DNA of 64,000 nt, taken from assembly GCF_017377855.1 (NCBI RefSeq), contig NZ_JAFREP010000042.1, positions 1-64,000 of the forward strand, in the 5' to 3' direction. Shown piece by piece: positions 43,405-51,994 of the stretch. Within the stretch, counting starts at the first letter, position 1. Every line of letters begins with the position of its first letter. The notes beneath the pieces were generated by a model. It did no database searches and had not been told where the DNA came from. It saw nothing but the letters and a program-made list of their open reading frames with translations. Both the position numbers and the translations under genes were made by a program. This DNA comes from Acanthopleuribacter pedis (GTDB lineage Bacteria > Acidobacteriota > Holophagae > Acanthopleuribacterales > Acanthopleuribacteraceae).

Positions 43405-45598
43405 AACCCGACTCCCGATATAGCTCGAGAAGATCGTCGTCATCGGCCTTTCGCAACTCGTGACCAATACATTTCTCCAGGATTATGGCGCCCTGCTTGG
43501 CCAATCGTGAAGGGACCCCTTCAACAAAACCGTCCATGAAGCTCAAATAGCGACAGGTCTGTAAGTCAGAAACTTGTTGGGCACGGACAAGGGGCTGTTG
43601 CTGAACCAGTGGGAACTGCTCATATGCGATGGTTCTATCGTCGCCGCTGAAACGCGACAGAACTACTCGGTTTTTGGCCCAAATAGGTGGGCGCGTGTTC
43701 AGCCAATTTTTGAGTAGAGAAACTTGGTTTTCCTGCTCGGCGGTGCCGTGGTCGGAGCAGGTGATGATCAAGGGTATCGGCGTTTTTTTGTCGCCTAAAC
43801 CGTCGGCGGTCACAAAGTAACGTAGGAAGGTAAGCTCCCTATCGATCAAAAGATGGGCGTCGTCAACCAACACAAACAAAGGTTTCCCGCATTCTTCCTG
43901 AATGGCGATCAGGTCCTTGCGAACGGCAAGGGCTGCCGCTTTGCGAAGGTCGACTTGGCCCAGCCTTCGGGCCGCATGAAGATCGGCATCCAAGAGATGA
44001 GTATCTGGATCTAAGGCAAAGTGTATCAGCCCTTCGACTTTGCTGTTTGGGAAGGGTTCATCCCGATCAAACGCCAAAACTTCATTGCGGGTGATGCGCG
44101 CCGCCTCAAGCAGGAGAAAAGCAATCAGGAGAACGGGCTTGTCGTCTAGAACCGCTGGATAATCAAAATCGAGGTTTTCAGCAGTTCCTTCCAGCACCGC
44201 ACACGGCAAGTAACCGTCAAGCATGATCTGCCCGGCTAACTCGCAGAGCACCATCGTTTTGCCCATTTTATCTTCACGTACATCGCCTTGGGTTTCCAAG
44301 ATAAGTAAGGTTTCAAGGTAACCATTTTGTTGTTGCAGGAGGTTCTGGTACCCGCGAAAGACGTCGACCCGGTCACAGAGTGTCTCTTCGTATTGTTCGG
44401 GAACAATACGGTAGAGAGATGCCAGGTTGTCTTTGGCGCGTTGGCAGGAATCGGGATCCATTTGGATCGGAGTGAGGGCGTTGCGGACCATGACGGGGCG
44501 AGCCCAATCGACGAGGGCGCCGTCGACCTGGTCGCGGAAAGCGGCCCAGCGGCCCTCGGCGGCGGCGTCGACGAGCGACTCCCCTTCCATCAGCGCCTCG
44601 TAGAAGCGACGGGTGAAGAGGCGGCACACGGTGTCGCGGACGCGGCCACCCATGCCGACGGCGAGGGGGATGCCGGCGCGCACGAGGTCAATCACCAGCG
44701 AACTGCCGTCGTCCACGCCGGTGACGAATTTTTCCAGGGTGCCGCCGCTGTGGCACACGTTGAGCACGGTGAGCGGCGCGGTTCCGTCGTAAATCATGGC
44801 GGCGGCGAGGGCTTCCCCGCCAATTCGTTCAACGGCACCCTGGCCATCGCTGAAGGACAGCGTGGGGCGACCCTCGTGGATGCCGCCGTGACCGATGAAA
44901 TGGACGACCTGGGGTTTGAAGGCGGCGATGGTGTTTTTCAGGGTTTCGATGTCGGGGTGCATCAACAGGCGTTCACACATCGGCAGGGCGCGTTTGCGCA
45001 AACGTCGCAGTAAACCGATGAATTCGCCGCCGACGCCAAGGTGTCCGGCGGTGTCGGCACGCCGACCGTCGGATTCGGGGCCGACCACAAACAACACCCG
45101 CAGGGGTGCCGTTAAGACAGGGACGGCCGCGGCGGGATCGGGGCAATAACGCACCACATCGACCTTTTTCATCGCCAGGTATTGGTCGCCGAGGCGCATC
45201 AGTTCCCAGGGCAGGTGTTGCAGCCCGCTGCAGTCGGGGTCGGTGCTGAGGTAAAGGTGTTTGCCGCCGGCAACCGCGGCGAGTTTGTCCCAACCGTCCG
45301 GGCCGAGCAGCACATGGAAGAGAAAAGCGCCGCATTTGGCGGCTGACTCGCGGGTTAAGCGATGTGAGGCCAAACCTTTAAAGGCTTGGTAAACGGCCTC
45401 GGCCAAGGTGCACCAATCGCCGAAATCGGGGATGGCGCGGTCGGGGTCGGCGGCGGGTGCCAAGGGATAGGTTCGCCGTTCGTGTTCGGCGCATGGGACA
45501 TGGCGTAGCAAAAGTTCCTCACCGCTTTGGGTTGCAAGGGTGATGGTGAGCCGGTCCGCGCCGTCGCGGGCCAGGTGAAGCTTAAAGACGGTGCTCAT
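43397..45598 (-). CDS. CHAT caspase-like protease fused to P-loop NTPase
   Basis: 733 residues. Residues about 1-385 form a CHAT domain: LQHLPWELMRL, RVLFVVGPE, catalytic His237 in VVHFIGHGG and Cys282 in VLNVCHSGG, then SLVIDLVRAGIPLAVGMGG and FYEALMEGESLVDAA; the dyad is intact, so an active Arg/Lys-type or other caspase-like peptidase is likely. The C-terminal half is NTPase-like with a Walker-B-like PLFVLVDDAHLL, but its P-loop is odd (see finding). The start overlaps the stop of the HExxH gene (ATGA), and its end overlaps the STAND gene. CHAT proteases paired with NTPases act in programmed cell death and antiphage systems. Confidence 0.88.
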   Translation of the reverse strand: MSTVFKLHLARDGADRLTITLATQSGEELLLRHVPCAEHERRTYPLAPAADPDRAIPDFGDWCTLAEAVYQAFKGLASHRLTRESAAKCGAFLFHVLLGPDGWDKLAAVAGGKHLYLSTDPDCSGLQHLPWELMRLGDQYLAMKKVDVVRYCPDPAAAVPVLTAPLRVLFVVGPESDGRRADTAGHLGVGGEFIGLLRRLRKRALPMCERLLMHPDIETLKNTIAAFKPQVVHFIGHGGIHEGRPTLSFSDGQGAVERIGGEALAAAMIYDGTAPLTVLNVCHSGGTLEKFVTGVDDGSSLVIDLVRAGIPLAVGMGGRVRDTVCRLFTRRFYEALMEGESLVDAAAEGRWAAFRDQVDGALVDWARPVMVRNALTPIQMDPDSCQRAKDNLASLYRIVPEQYEETLCDRVDVFRGYQNLLQQQNGYLETLLILETQGDVREDKMGKTMVLCELAGQIMLDGYLPCAVLEGTAENLDFDYPAVLDDKPVLLIAFLLLEAARITRNEVLAFDRDEPFPNSKVEGLIHFALDPDTHLLDADLHAARRLGQVDLRKAAALAVRKDLIAIQEECGKPLFVLVDDAHLLIDRELTFLRYFVTADGLGDKKTPIPLIITCSDHGTAEQENQVSLLKNWLNTRPPIWAKNRVVLSRFSGDDRTIAYEQFPLVQQQPLVRAQQVSDLQTCRYLSFMDGFVEGVPSRLAKQGAIILEKCIGHELRKADDDDLLELYRESGYE

Positions 45599-46956
45599 GA
45601 GGGCACCTGGTCGGCAAAAAAGGCCAAGGCATCGGGGACGTCCAACGCCGGGATGGGGCGGTCGTCACGCACGCCGGGTGGGCCGCAGCGGTTGAGGGTC
45701 TGCAGGATGCGTTCGGCGAGGTGTTTTAGTCGCGCGGCCGGTTCGTTTTGTAGCTCGCGCCAGGCGCGGAAACCGGCGGCGGCGAAAAGGGCGGCGTCAT
45801 CCAAAGCCTGCCATTGGGACGGGGCGCCGTCTCCCAAAAGCCAGGCGGCCCGGTCGTCAACCCGCCCGCCGGGTAAAAAATCCGCCGGGTTGCGGCCGCA
45901 AAGTTCGCTGATGGAGACGCCGAGTCCGGGTAAATCCCCACACAAGGCCGATGCGATCTGATCCACGGCGGCATAGGTCGGCGAAGCGTTGGCGAGCCCG
46001 GCCAGTAGATCGGACCAAGGTGAACCGAGCAAGGGACGGTCGTCACCGGAGAAGTGTTTCCAACAGGCACCGAGCAAAGCCACCCGCAGCAGCGGCGCGG
46101 GATAACGTGCCTTGTGTTGGTCCAGGGCGCGCGGGTCGGCGAGTTCAAAACAGGCCACGGCGCTGACGGCCTCGGGTCCCATCAGATGAACCGAAACCAC
46201 ATCGGCAAAAAGTTCCATCGACCAATCGCCCCAAAGGTACACATCCGGCAAGCCCAGGTCGCGAACGGCAGTTCGCACGGCGTTTTCAAAGGCGGGTATC
46301 AAGGCCCCCTTGGGCGCCAAGGCGTAGTGCAGGTGGTGACCGACCTCGTGACCGATCAACACCAGCCACCAGGGCGCGCGTTGGTTGAGGTCGGGCAGGA
46401 TTAACAGCGGAATCGGCAGGGTTTGGATGAATGCGCTTAACTTGGGATCGTGGGTGCGCACGGCACCCGGCACCATGTGGGGCAAGACGGCGGCGGGCGA
46501 TACCTCGTGGTGCAAATAAGCGAGGGGTGGCGGACGGTGATCGAGCGGAAGCGCCAGATCCTCGGCCTCGATCAGCGCGGGCGCGTAACAGCTCCACACG
46601 ACTTCATCGGCGGCGCTTAACAGCTCCGCGGCGGTCTCGCGCTGGGCGTATTTATCGCGGTAATACCCCAGCAAACGACGCAACCAGACCTGATCCCTGG
46701 CGGTTCGCAATCCGTGCAGCCGCCGTTCGTCCGGCGTGTCGGGCCATTGCTCGGGCGCCAAGCGCGTTCTGAGTTGATCATGGGCGCTTGCGAACAGCCG
46801 CGCCAGCACCTGGCGCTGACTTTGGAACAAGCCGGCGCGGTCCCGGTTCGCCCAGGTTGAAAGCCAGGCGGAAACCTCGCCCTGCAGCTGGTCGAGCTCA
46901 CGGGTTACCTCGGCAAGGCGTGCTTGCGGCGATATCACAAAAACGGGATCGTTCAT
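45595..46956 (-). CDS. HExxH zinc-metallopeptidase-like protein
   Basis: 453 residues from ATG 46956; the frame extends 26 codons further but that part overlaps promoter-like DNA. Helical N-terminal 120 residues (coiled-coil-like LAEVTRELDQLQGEV). HEVGHHLHY in the middle is a gluzincin-type HExxH site, and MELFADVVSVHLMGP about 50 residues later supplies the Glu/Asp of an ExxAD third-ligand motif. No signal peptide, so it acts in the cytosol. First gene of the operon and coupled to the CHAT gene by ATGA. The family is not one I can name beyond metallopeptidase-like. Confidence 0.75.
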   Translation of the reverse strand: MNDPVFVISPQARLAEVTRELDQLQGEVSAWLSTWANRDRAGLFQSQRQVLARLFASAHDQLRTRLAPEQWPDTPDERRLHGLRTARDQVWLRRLLGYYRDKYAQRETAAELLSAADEVVWSCYAPALIEAEDLALPLDHRPPPLAYLHHEVSPAAVLPHMVPGAVRTHDPKLSAFIQTLPIPLLILPDLNQRAPWWLVLIGHEVGHHLHYALAPKGALIPAFENAVRTAVRDLGLPDVYLWGDWSMELFADVVSVHLMGPEAVSAVACFELADPRALDQHKARYPAPLLRVALLGACWKHFSGDDRPLLGSPWSDLLAGLANASPTYAAVDQIASALCGDLPGLGVSISELCGRNPADFLPGGRVDDRAAWLLGDGAPSQWQALDDAALFAAAGFRAWRELQNEPAARLKHLAERILQTLNRCGPPGVRDDRPIPALDVPDALAFFADQVPS

Positions 46957-47092
46957 AATGAAGCGAACCTGCGAAATTACGGATTTTTCGAAGTATAGCA
47001 TCCTCACGCGACCTGCCCCAAACCGCTTATTCACAAATGGAAAGCCAGGCGTGGTTGTGCTCGGTTATGATGGCGTGTTGAAGGAGAAACCC

Positions 47093-47824
47093 GTGCCCCG
47101 ATCCACCAAAAAAACAGCGCCCCCACCCTCCCTGGCACTCACGGCGAACCGCATCCTTTACGAAGACGCGGTGCTGATCGCGGTCAACAAACCGCCGGGT
47201 TTCCCCTGCCACCAAACCCATGACCCGAAACGCGATCACGTTACCGCGGCATTGCAACGCTTCCTCCAGGCACGCGATGGGGCGTCGCCCAAAATCGCGT
47301 TACAGCATCGCCTTGACCGCGACACCTCGGGCGTGTTGCTGTTCAGTAAAGACCCGTCGGTGAATCCATCCCTCAACGATGCCTTTCGCGAGCGCCGCAT
47401 CGGCAAGGTTTATTTGGCAGTGGTGGTGCTGCGTCCCGGTCAAGCACCGCCGCCGCAACGGTGGACGATCCAAAATTTCCTGGCCCGTGACAAAAAAAAC
47501 AAACAGCGCATGACGGCGGTGCGCGGTGGCGGCGACACGGCAATCACCGAATTCCAGCGGCTCAGCCAACAGGGTAACCGCCTGATTATCGAAGCCCGTC
47601 CCAAAACAGGCCGTACCCATCAGATTCGCGTTCACCTGGCTCAAACGGGCCACGCGATCCTGGGCGACACCCTCTACGGCGGGCCGGAACACAACCGCTA
47701 TTTGCTGCACGCTTGGCAACTTTGCTTCGAGCATCCGGTTAGCGGCGAGACGATCACGATCCGGGCGCCCAAACCCAAACCGTTTCGGGGCGGCGGAACC
47801 GGACAAGGGCCCGCCGCCTCCTGA
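47093..47824 (+). CDS. RluA-family pseudouridine synthase
   Basis: 243 residues from GTG 47093, with AAGGAG six bases upstream; the frame is open further up without support. Catalytic HRLDRDTSG motif at 72-80 (Asp75), NKPPGFPCHQT near the start, and KTGRTHQIRVHLAQTGHAILGD complete the family pattern. These enzymes convert uridine to pseudouridine in rRNA or tRNA. There is no S4 domain, so it is of the RluA/TruC-like short class; the exact target cannot be read from the sequence. It is divergent from the HExxH/CHAT operon and converges on the vWA gene with an 11-base gap. Confidence 0.9.
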   Translation: MPRSTKKTAPPPSLALTANRILYEDAVLIAVNKPPGFPCHQTHDPKRDHVTAALQRFLQARDGASPKIALQHRLDRDTSGVLLFSKDPSVNPSLNDAFRERRIGKVYLAVVVLRPGQAPPPQRWTIQNFLARDKKNKQRMTAVRGGGDTAITEFQRLSQQGNRLIIEARPKTGRTHQIRVHLAQTGHAILGDTLYGGPEHNRYLLHAWQLCFEHPVSGETITIRAPKPKPFRGGGTGQGPAAS

Positions 47825-47835
47825 ATTTATAGAAC

Positions 47836-49821
47836 CTATTGAACCTTTAGCGGTACGGTGGTGACGACACGGCGGTGTTTGACACCGACCAAAAACTGGA
47901 CCTCGTAGTCACCCGGCGCATCGGGTGCCTTGACGGCCATTTCCTTGCGGCTCTGGGCATAAGCGGAACGCACGCGTTTACCCTGCCCGTCCATGATGAA
48001 AATGCGGTCGTTGGCGTTATGCGACCCTTCCCACGACAGCACCATCCGTTCGCCGGCCTTTACGGTCGCGGGCACCTTGAGGGTCACGGTAACGTCCTTC
48101 ACGCGCAACACCGATTCGGCCAGCACCGTCTTGGCTCGCCCATGGCGGTAGACCACGCGGTATTCGCCGGGACGGGAAGGCACATCCACGCGCACCACCT
48201 CTTTGTCGGGATTGATGTAAGCGCTGTACCACACCTCGGGTCGCGGTTCAGGTCCTTCCAAAATTTGGATCCGATCCCCGGAACCGGCCGGTCCCTGCCA
48301 GGTGATATTCAGATGGGCACCAACCGAGGCTTGCTCGGGAAAGGTCAGGGCCACCACACTGGGCACTACATCAAACGGCAACCGGGCGAGTACTTCTTTT
48401 TTGTGGTTAAGGTATTGGAATTCATAACGACCCGGCTCGACAGGACCGCGCATTTTTACGTCGGGTTTATCGGGGTTGACATAAAGACTGTCACCGCGCT
48501 TGCCGGCCTCACCCAAGGGGCCGAACCAATGGATGCGATCACCCCCCTGGCCGCCACCCTCGAACCGGACAAACACATCGGCGCCGGCGTCGAAACGCGG
48601 CTCGGCGGTTAAGGTCACCTCGGCTTTGACCACGGTGAAGGCCGCAAAACCCAGCGATTCCTTGGTGCGCGCGGTTAGGTAATGCATTTCATAAGCACCC
48701 GGCTCGACCGGGACACGCATCTTCACCGGATTGCGGTAGGCATAGTTCATGGTGAGCCAGGTTTTGTTTTCACCGTTCCAGCCACTGGGATAAACCGCCA
48801 ACTTTTCGCCTGAATGACCGGGCCCTTTCCAGGCAACGTCCACAATGGCGCCGGCGACGACCTCGGCGGGCAGGTCCACTTCAGCCTGGGTCGGGACCAC
48901 TTGGACCACCGCCTCAGCCAGGATTTTGCGACTGCGCGCGGTGACGTAGCGCACTTGGTAGCTGCCGGGCTGATCCGGTGCCCGTAATTTGGATGGATTC
49001 CCTTGTTCAATGTAGGCGGTGTCGAAGGCACGGCTTCTCACCGCGGCGTCGACGGCTTGGATTTGCAAGCGGTCACCGGGGTTGGCCGGGCCGGTCCAGG
49101 CGGCCTCAAAAGGCGCGCCGGCGGGAACCTCGGCCGGTGCGCTAACCGTGGCCGCGCTGATTTTTTCCGGTTCGGGTTGCGGTTGTTCGAAGGCAACTAC
49201 TTGGGTTAGCGCGTCTTTTAGGTCAGCCGCGTTTTCAGCGGCGAAATACATGCCGTCGGTTGCATCGGCCAAGCAGTGCAGTTGGTCGGCGGCGGCGGTG
49301 TCGACGTCAAACCCGATCACGTGTAATTTGAGATCGATGCCCTTGGCCGCCAATTCCTTCACTAATTGACAGGGCTCCTCCGCGCAGGTTTCAATGCCGT
49401 CACTCAGGAGAATAATGGTTCCCGCTTGTTTCTCGAAAGCGAGGTCTTGCGCGGCCCGGCGTACGGCGGCGGCCAGCGGAGTTTTCCCCTTGGGTTTCAG
49501 GGTGCTTACCCGCCGGCGCAAGGCGGCAACGTCCACTTCGCCGGTGGAAAACAGGGTTTCGATATCGGCGCAATCGCCGGCACGGCGGTGACCGTACACG
49601 GTCAAACCGAGCGGCTGCTTGGGATCCCAGTCTTGCAGGAGCGCGTTTAGGGCCTCACGCGCCACGGCGATTTTCATTCGTGCTTCGCCCCCGTCTGGAT
49701 CGGGTACGCGACCCCACATGGAACCGGACACATCAAACACCAAATGAATCGGTTTGGCCTGCTCGGCAGCAAAGATTAGATGGAACAAGAGCGCGGAGAA
49801 AAGGAACAGGGTGGTTTTCAT
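47836..49821 (-). CDS. Exported vWA-domain protein with five Ig-like repeats
   Basis: 661 residues from ATG 49821 (GAGGA upstream), opening a signal peptide (MKTTLFLFSALLFHLIFA). The vWA domain (about 23-210) has the MIDAS DVSGSMWG (Asp30, Ser32, Ser34) and further VYGHRRAGDC and LLSDGIETC. Then follow five repeats of about 85 residues, each with the frame 'P-A-x-V-x-A-G-x9-W-x-GP-x3-GDRI' and ending 'PG-x-YE-V-x-Y-x5-K-x-LA', for example VPAGAPFEAAWTGPA and ASVGAHLNITWQGPA. Such vWA proteins act outside the cytoplasm in adhesion or complex assembly. Neighbouring minus-strand gene 49943-50743 may be linked. Confidence 0.85.
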   Translation of the reverse strand: MKTTLFLFSALLFHLIFAAEQAKPIHLVFDVSGSMWGRVPDPDGGEARMKIAVAREALNALLQDWDPKQPLGLTVYGHRRAGDCADIETLFSTGEVDVAALRRRVSTLKPKGKTPLAAAVRRAAQDLAFEKQAGTIILLSDGIETCAEEPCQLVKELAAKGIDLKLHVIGFDVDTAAADQLHCLADATDGMYFAAENAADLKDALTQVVAFEQPQPEPEKISAATVSAPAEVPAGAPFEAAWTGPANPGDRLQIQAVDAAVRSRAFDTAYIEQGNPSKLRAPDQPGSYQVRYVTARSRKILAEAVVQVVPTQAEVDLPAEVVAGAIVDVAWKGPGHSGEKLAVYPSGWNGENKTWLTMNYAYRNPVKMRVPVEPGAYEMHYLTARTKESLGFAAFTVVKAEVTLTAEPRFDAGADVFVRFEGGGQGGDRIHWFGPLGEAGKRGDSLYVNPDKPDVKMRGPVEPGRYEFQYLNHKKEVLARLPFDVVPSVVALTFPEQASVGAHLNITWQGPAGSGDRIQILEGPEPRPEVWYSAYINPDKEVVRVDVPSRPGEYRVVYRHGRAKTVLAESVLRVKDVTVTLKVPATVKAGERMVLSWEGSHNANDRIFIMDGQGKRVRSAYAQSRKEMAVKAPDAPGDYEVQFLVGVKHRRVVTTVPLKVQ

Positions 49822-49942
49822 AGATCCTCGGCAAACCCCGAGACGGATGAGGTGCGGCGTTTGAGGTCGGTCGGGGTTGAATTGAAAAACGGGTACCGCT
49901 TCCATCTTGCCCTAAAAGCGATCCGCTGCCAAGCGCGGGCGG

Positions 49943-50743
49943 TCAGGGTGCGCCCGATTCCGGGGTGATTAAACCGCGTTCTTCGCCACTTAAACGAGGC
50001 GCCGAAGGGGAAAGCGTGCCGACGGGTCCGTGGAGCACGTATAAAGAAGGCGCATCCACGGCCAATGCTTGAAAACACGCCCGCGCATCGGCTGCGTTGC
50101 CTTCACGCGCGGCCTGGTGGGCGACGACCCACCGCACCACAAGCACCAAGGCCTGATCCCAGTCGGCTTGCGCCACGCTCAGCTGAGTCTTTTGTCGCGC
50201 CGTTAACTCACCGGTCAAGACGTCACCCAAGAGCCACAACACCCGAGCATAGCGGATGGGCAGGCTTTCCACGTCGCCGCCGTCGGTTTGGATCGCTTCT
50301 CGCGTGGGCTCCAGCCGCCCACGCGCATGCTGTCCCAAACCCATCCCATAAGCCTGGACAGCATCAATGACCGCGGCGATCAGGCGGCCATCCGTCCCGG
50401 TCAGCTCAAGTTCCCCGTTCTTGAGGGAGGCCTGGTAGGGGTCGTGGAGCACCGAGAGCACATCCCCCAAAACAAGGTGGACCTCCGATCTTTGGGTCAC
50501 CCCGATTTGATGGGCCTCATCGACCAAAGACGAGATGGATTGGTGGCGCAGTCGCCAGGGCAGGCGTTTTTTATAGAGTTTGATCAGGCCGTGGCCGAGC
50601 AGCGACATCGAGCCAACCCAAACCGCGGGCCAGGGCGAATTCTGCCCCGCGGCAAGCAGGAACAGACAAAACAGGAAACCACCGGCCATCCCCAGTTTGG
50701 AAAGCATTTCCAAGTACCATGTTGCGTCCGAGCCTTTGTTCAT
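49943..50743 (-). CDS. Hypothetical membrane protein
   Basis: 266 residues, ATG start. Two membrane helices near the N-terminus (about 16-33 and 40-55: FLFCLFLLAAG, then AVWVGSMSLLGHGLIKL), followed by a basic turn (YKKRLPWRLRH) and a large soluble, mostly helical domain without recognisable motif. No enzymatic residues visible. It lies 120 bases upstream of the vWA gene on the same strand, so they may be co-transcribed; the divergent neighbour is the GST gene. Confidence 0.65.
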   Translation of the reverse strand: MNKGSDATWYLEMLSKLGMAGGFLFCLFLLAAGQNSPWPAVWVGSMSLLGHGLIKLYKKRLPWRLRHQSISSLVDEAHQIGVTQRSEVHLVLGDVLSVLHDPYQASLKNGELELTGTDGRLIAAVIDAVQAYGMGLGQHARGRLEPTREAIQTDGGDVESLPIRYARVLWLLGDVLTGELTARQKTQLSVAQADWDQALVLVVRWVVAHQAAREGNAADARACFQALAVDAPSLYVLHGPVGTLSPSAPRLSGEERGLITPESGAP

Positions 50744-50907
50744 CTCATCTCCCAGCCGACCCTACACCCGGAATTATAGCGTTCGCGCTCACCCATCCAT
50801 TCAAAACCAGGGCGCCCTCCCTGGTTACCTTTTTTCCACTAATTGACGCCCGCGCCGGTTTTCGCGAGGATGGATTCAAAAGGATTCCGGTAGACAAGGA
50901 GACACCC

Positions 50908-51630
50908 ATGAGCGATCAGCCCGACATTCACCTCTACACGGCTTCAACCATGAACGGTTGGAAACCCACCATTTTTTTGGAGGAAGCCGAGGTCCCCTAT
51001 GAACTAACCCACATCGATTTTTCGAAAAAAGAACAAAAGTCCGAATGGTACACCAAGCTCAACCCCAACGGCCGTATTCCCACGATGGTGGATCGCGGCA
51101 ACGACCATTTTGTGGTATTCGAATCAGGCGCGATCCTGTGGTACCTGGCCAAAAAGTACAACGCATTCCTGCCGAACGATCCCAAACTGGAAAACCAAAC
51201 GCTGCAGTGGTTGATGTTCCAAATGGGCGGGATCGGTCCCATGATGGGGCAAGCGATGTATTTCCAACGCATCGCGGCCAAACAAGGGCATCAGGACGAC
51301 TTCGCGATTGAACGTTACGTCAACGAATCACGCCGCTTATTCGAGGTGCTGAACACCCACCTCGAGGGCAAAACCTACCTGGTCGGCGAAACCTATACCA
51401 TCGCCGACATGGCGACCTATCCATGGGCGCGCGCCCATTATTGGGCCAATGTCTCCGTGGAGGGATTACCCCATTTGCAAGCCTGGTTCGCACGCATCGA
51501 CGGCCGGGAAAAAACCCAGGCGGCATTGGAGAAACCGCGTCCCTTCTGGGCCTTTTTCGGCCAAGGCGACGTGGCGGCGCAAGAAAAAGAAAACGCGGAA
51601 CGCTTCAAACACGACGTAAAAATGGACTAA
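50908..51630 (+). CDS. Glutathione S-transferase (YfcG/Ure2p-like)
   Basis: 240 residues from ATG 50908 (AAGGAGA upstream; the frame is open to 50719 without support). N-terminal thioredoxin-fold domain with LYTASTMNGWKPTIFLEE, the 'NGWK' wording of YfcG/Nu-class GSTs, then LNPNGRIPTMVD and the glutathione-binding FESGAILWYLAKKY. The C-terminal helical domain has GETYTIADMATYPWARAH. These proteins act as glutathione-dependent disulfide oxidoreductases. It stands alone. Confidence 0.9.
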   Translation: MSDQPDIHLYTASTMNGWKPTIFLEEAEVPYELTHIDFSKKEQKSEWYTKLNPNGRIPTMVDRGNDHFVVFESGAILWYLAKKYNAFLPNDPKLENQTLQWLMFQMGGIGPMMGQAMYFQRIAAKQGHQDDFAIERYVNESRRLFEVLNTHLEGKTYLVGETYTIADMATYPWARAHYWANVSVEGLPHLQAWFARIDGREKTQAALEKPRPFWAFFGQGDVAAQEKENAERFKHDVKMD

Positions 51631-51638
51631 TGCATCAG

Positions 51639-51655
51639 CGCCGGGATTCCCGGCG
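51639..51655 (+). terminator. Hairpin after GST gene
   Basis: CGCCGGG (51639-51645), loop ATT, CCCGGCG (51649-51655), eight bases after the stop. No T-run. The following 330 bases to the TonB receptor hold a dispersed repeat and no gene. Confidence 0.45.
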
Positions 51656-51699
51656 GTCGAAGGTTCAAAGCGTCCTCCACCTGCTAAAACAAGCGCGGC

Positions 51700-51753
51700 T
51701 TGCGTTACGCGCTTTTCTCGCGGGAACCGCGCGGCACTATTTGAAAAGGCGTA
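51700..51753. repeat. Dispersed repeat B, copy 2
   Basis: Shares CTCGCGG-AACCGCGCGG and AAAGGCGTA with 25640-25695 and a similar minus-strand peptide (ARFPREKRVTQ). Like copy 1, it lies near a GC hairpin (51639-51655 here, 25548-25597 there), on the same side. Confidence 0.4.
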
Positions 51754-51994
51754 CCACCTGGTGCGCCGTACCTTTCCCATCTGGTGCTGCTTCAAACTCT
51801 GAGCCGCGATTGCCGTCACCCAAATCGCCCTGGAAACGCCGGCATTCGTTTTCAACAGCCCTGAAAAACCTAGATTTTCAGTTGTTAATTATCCTCCGAA
51901 ATCCATGTCTTTTCCTCTAATTATCGACACGTCACTTTTTCGCTGATCCTGTGTTAAAATCGATTACCCCCAATCGAAACGCGAAGGTTCGACA

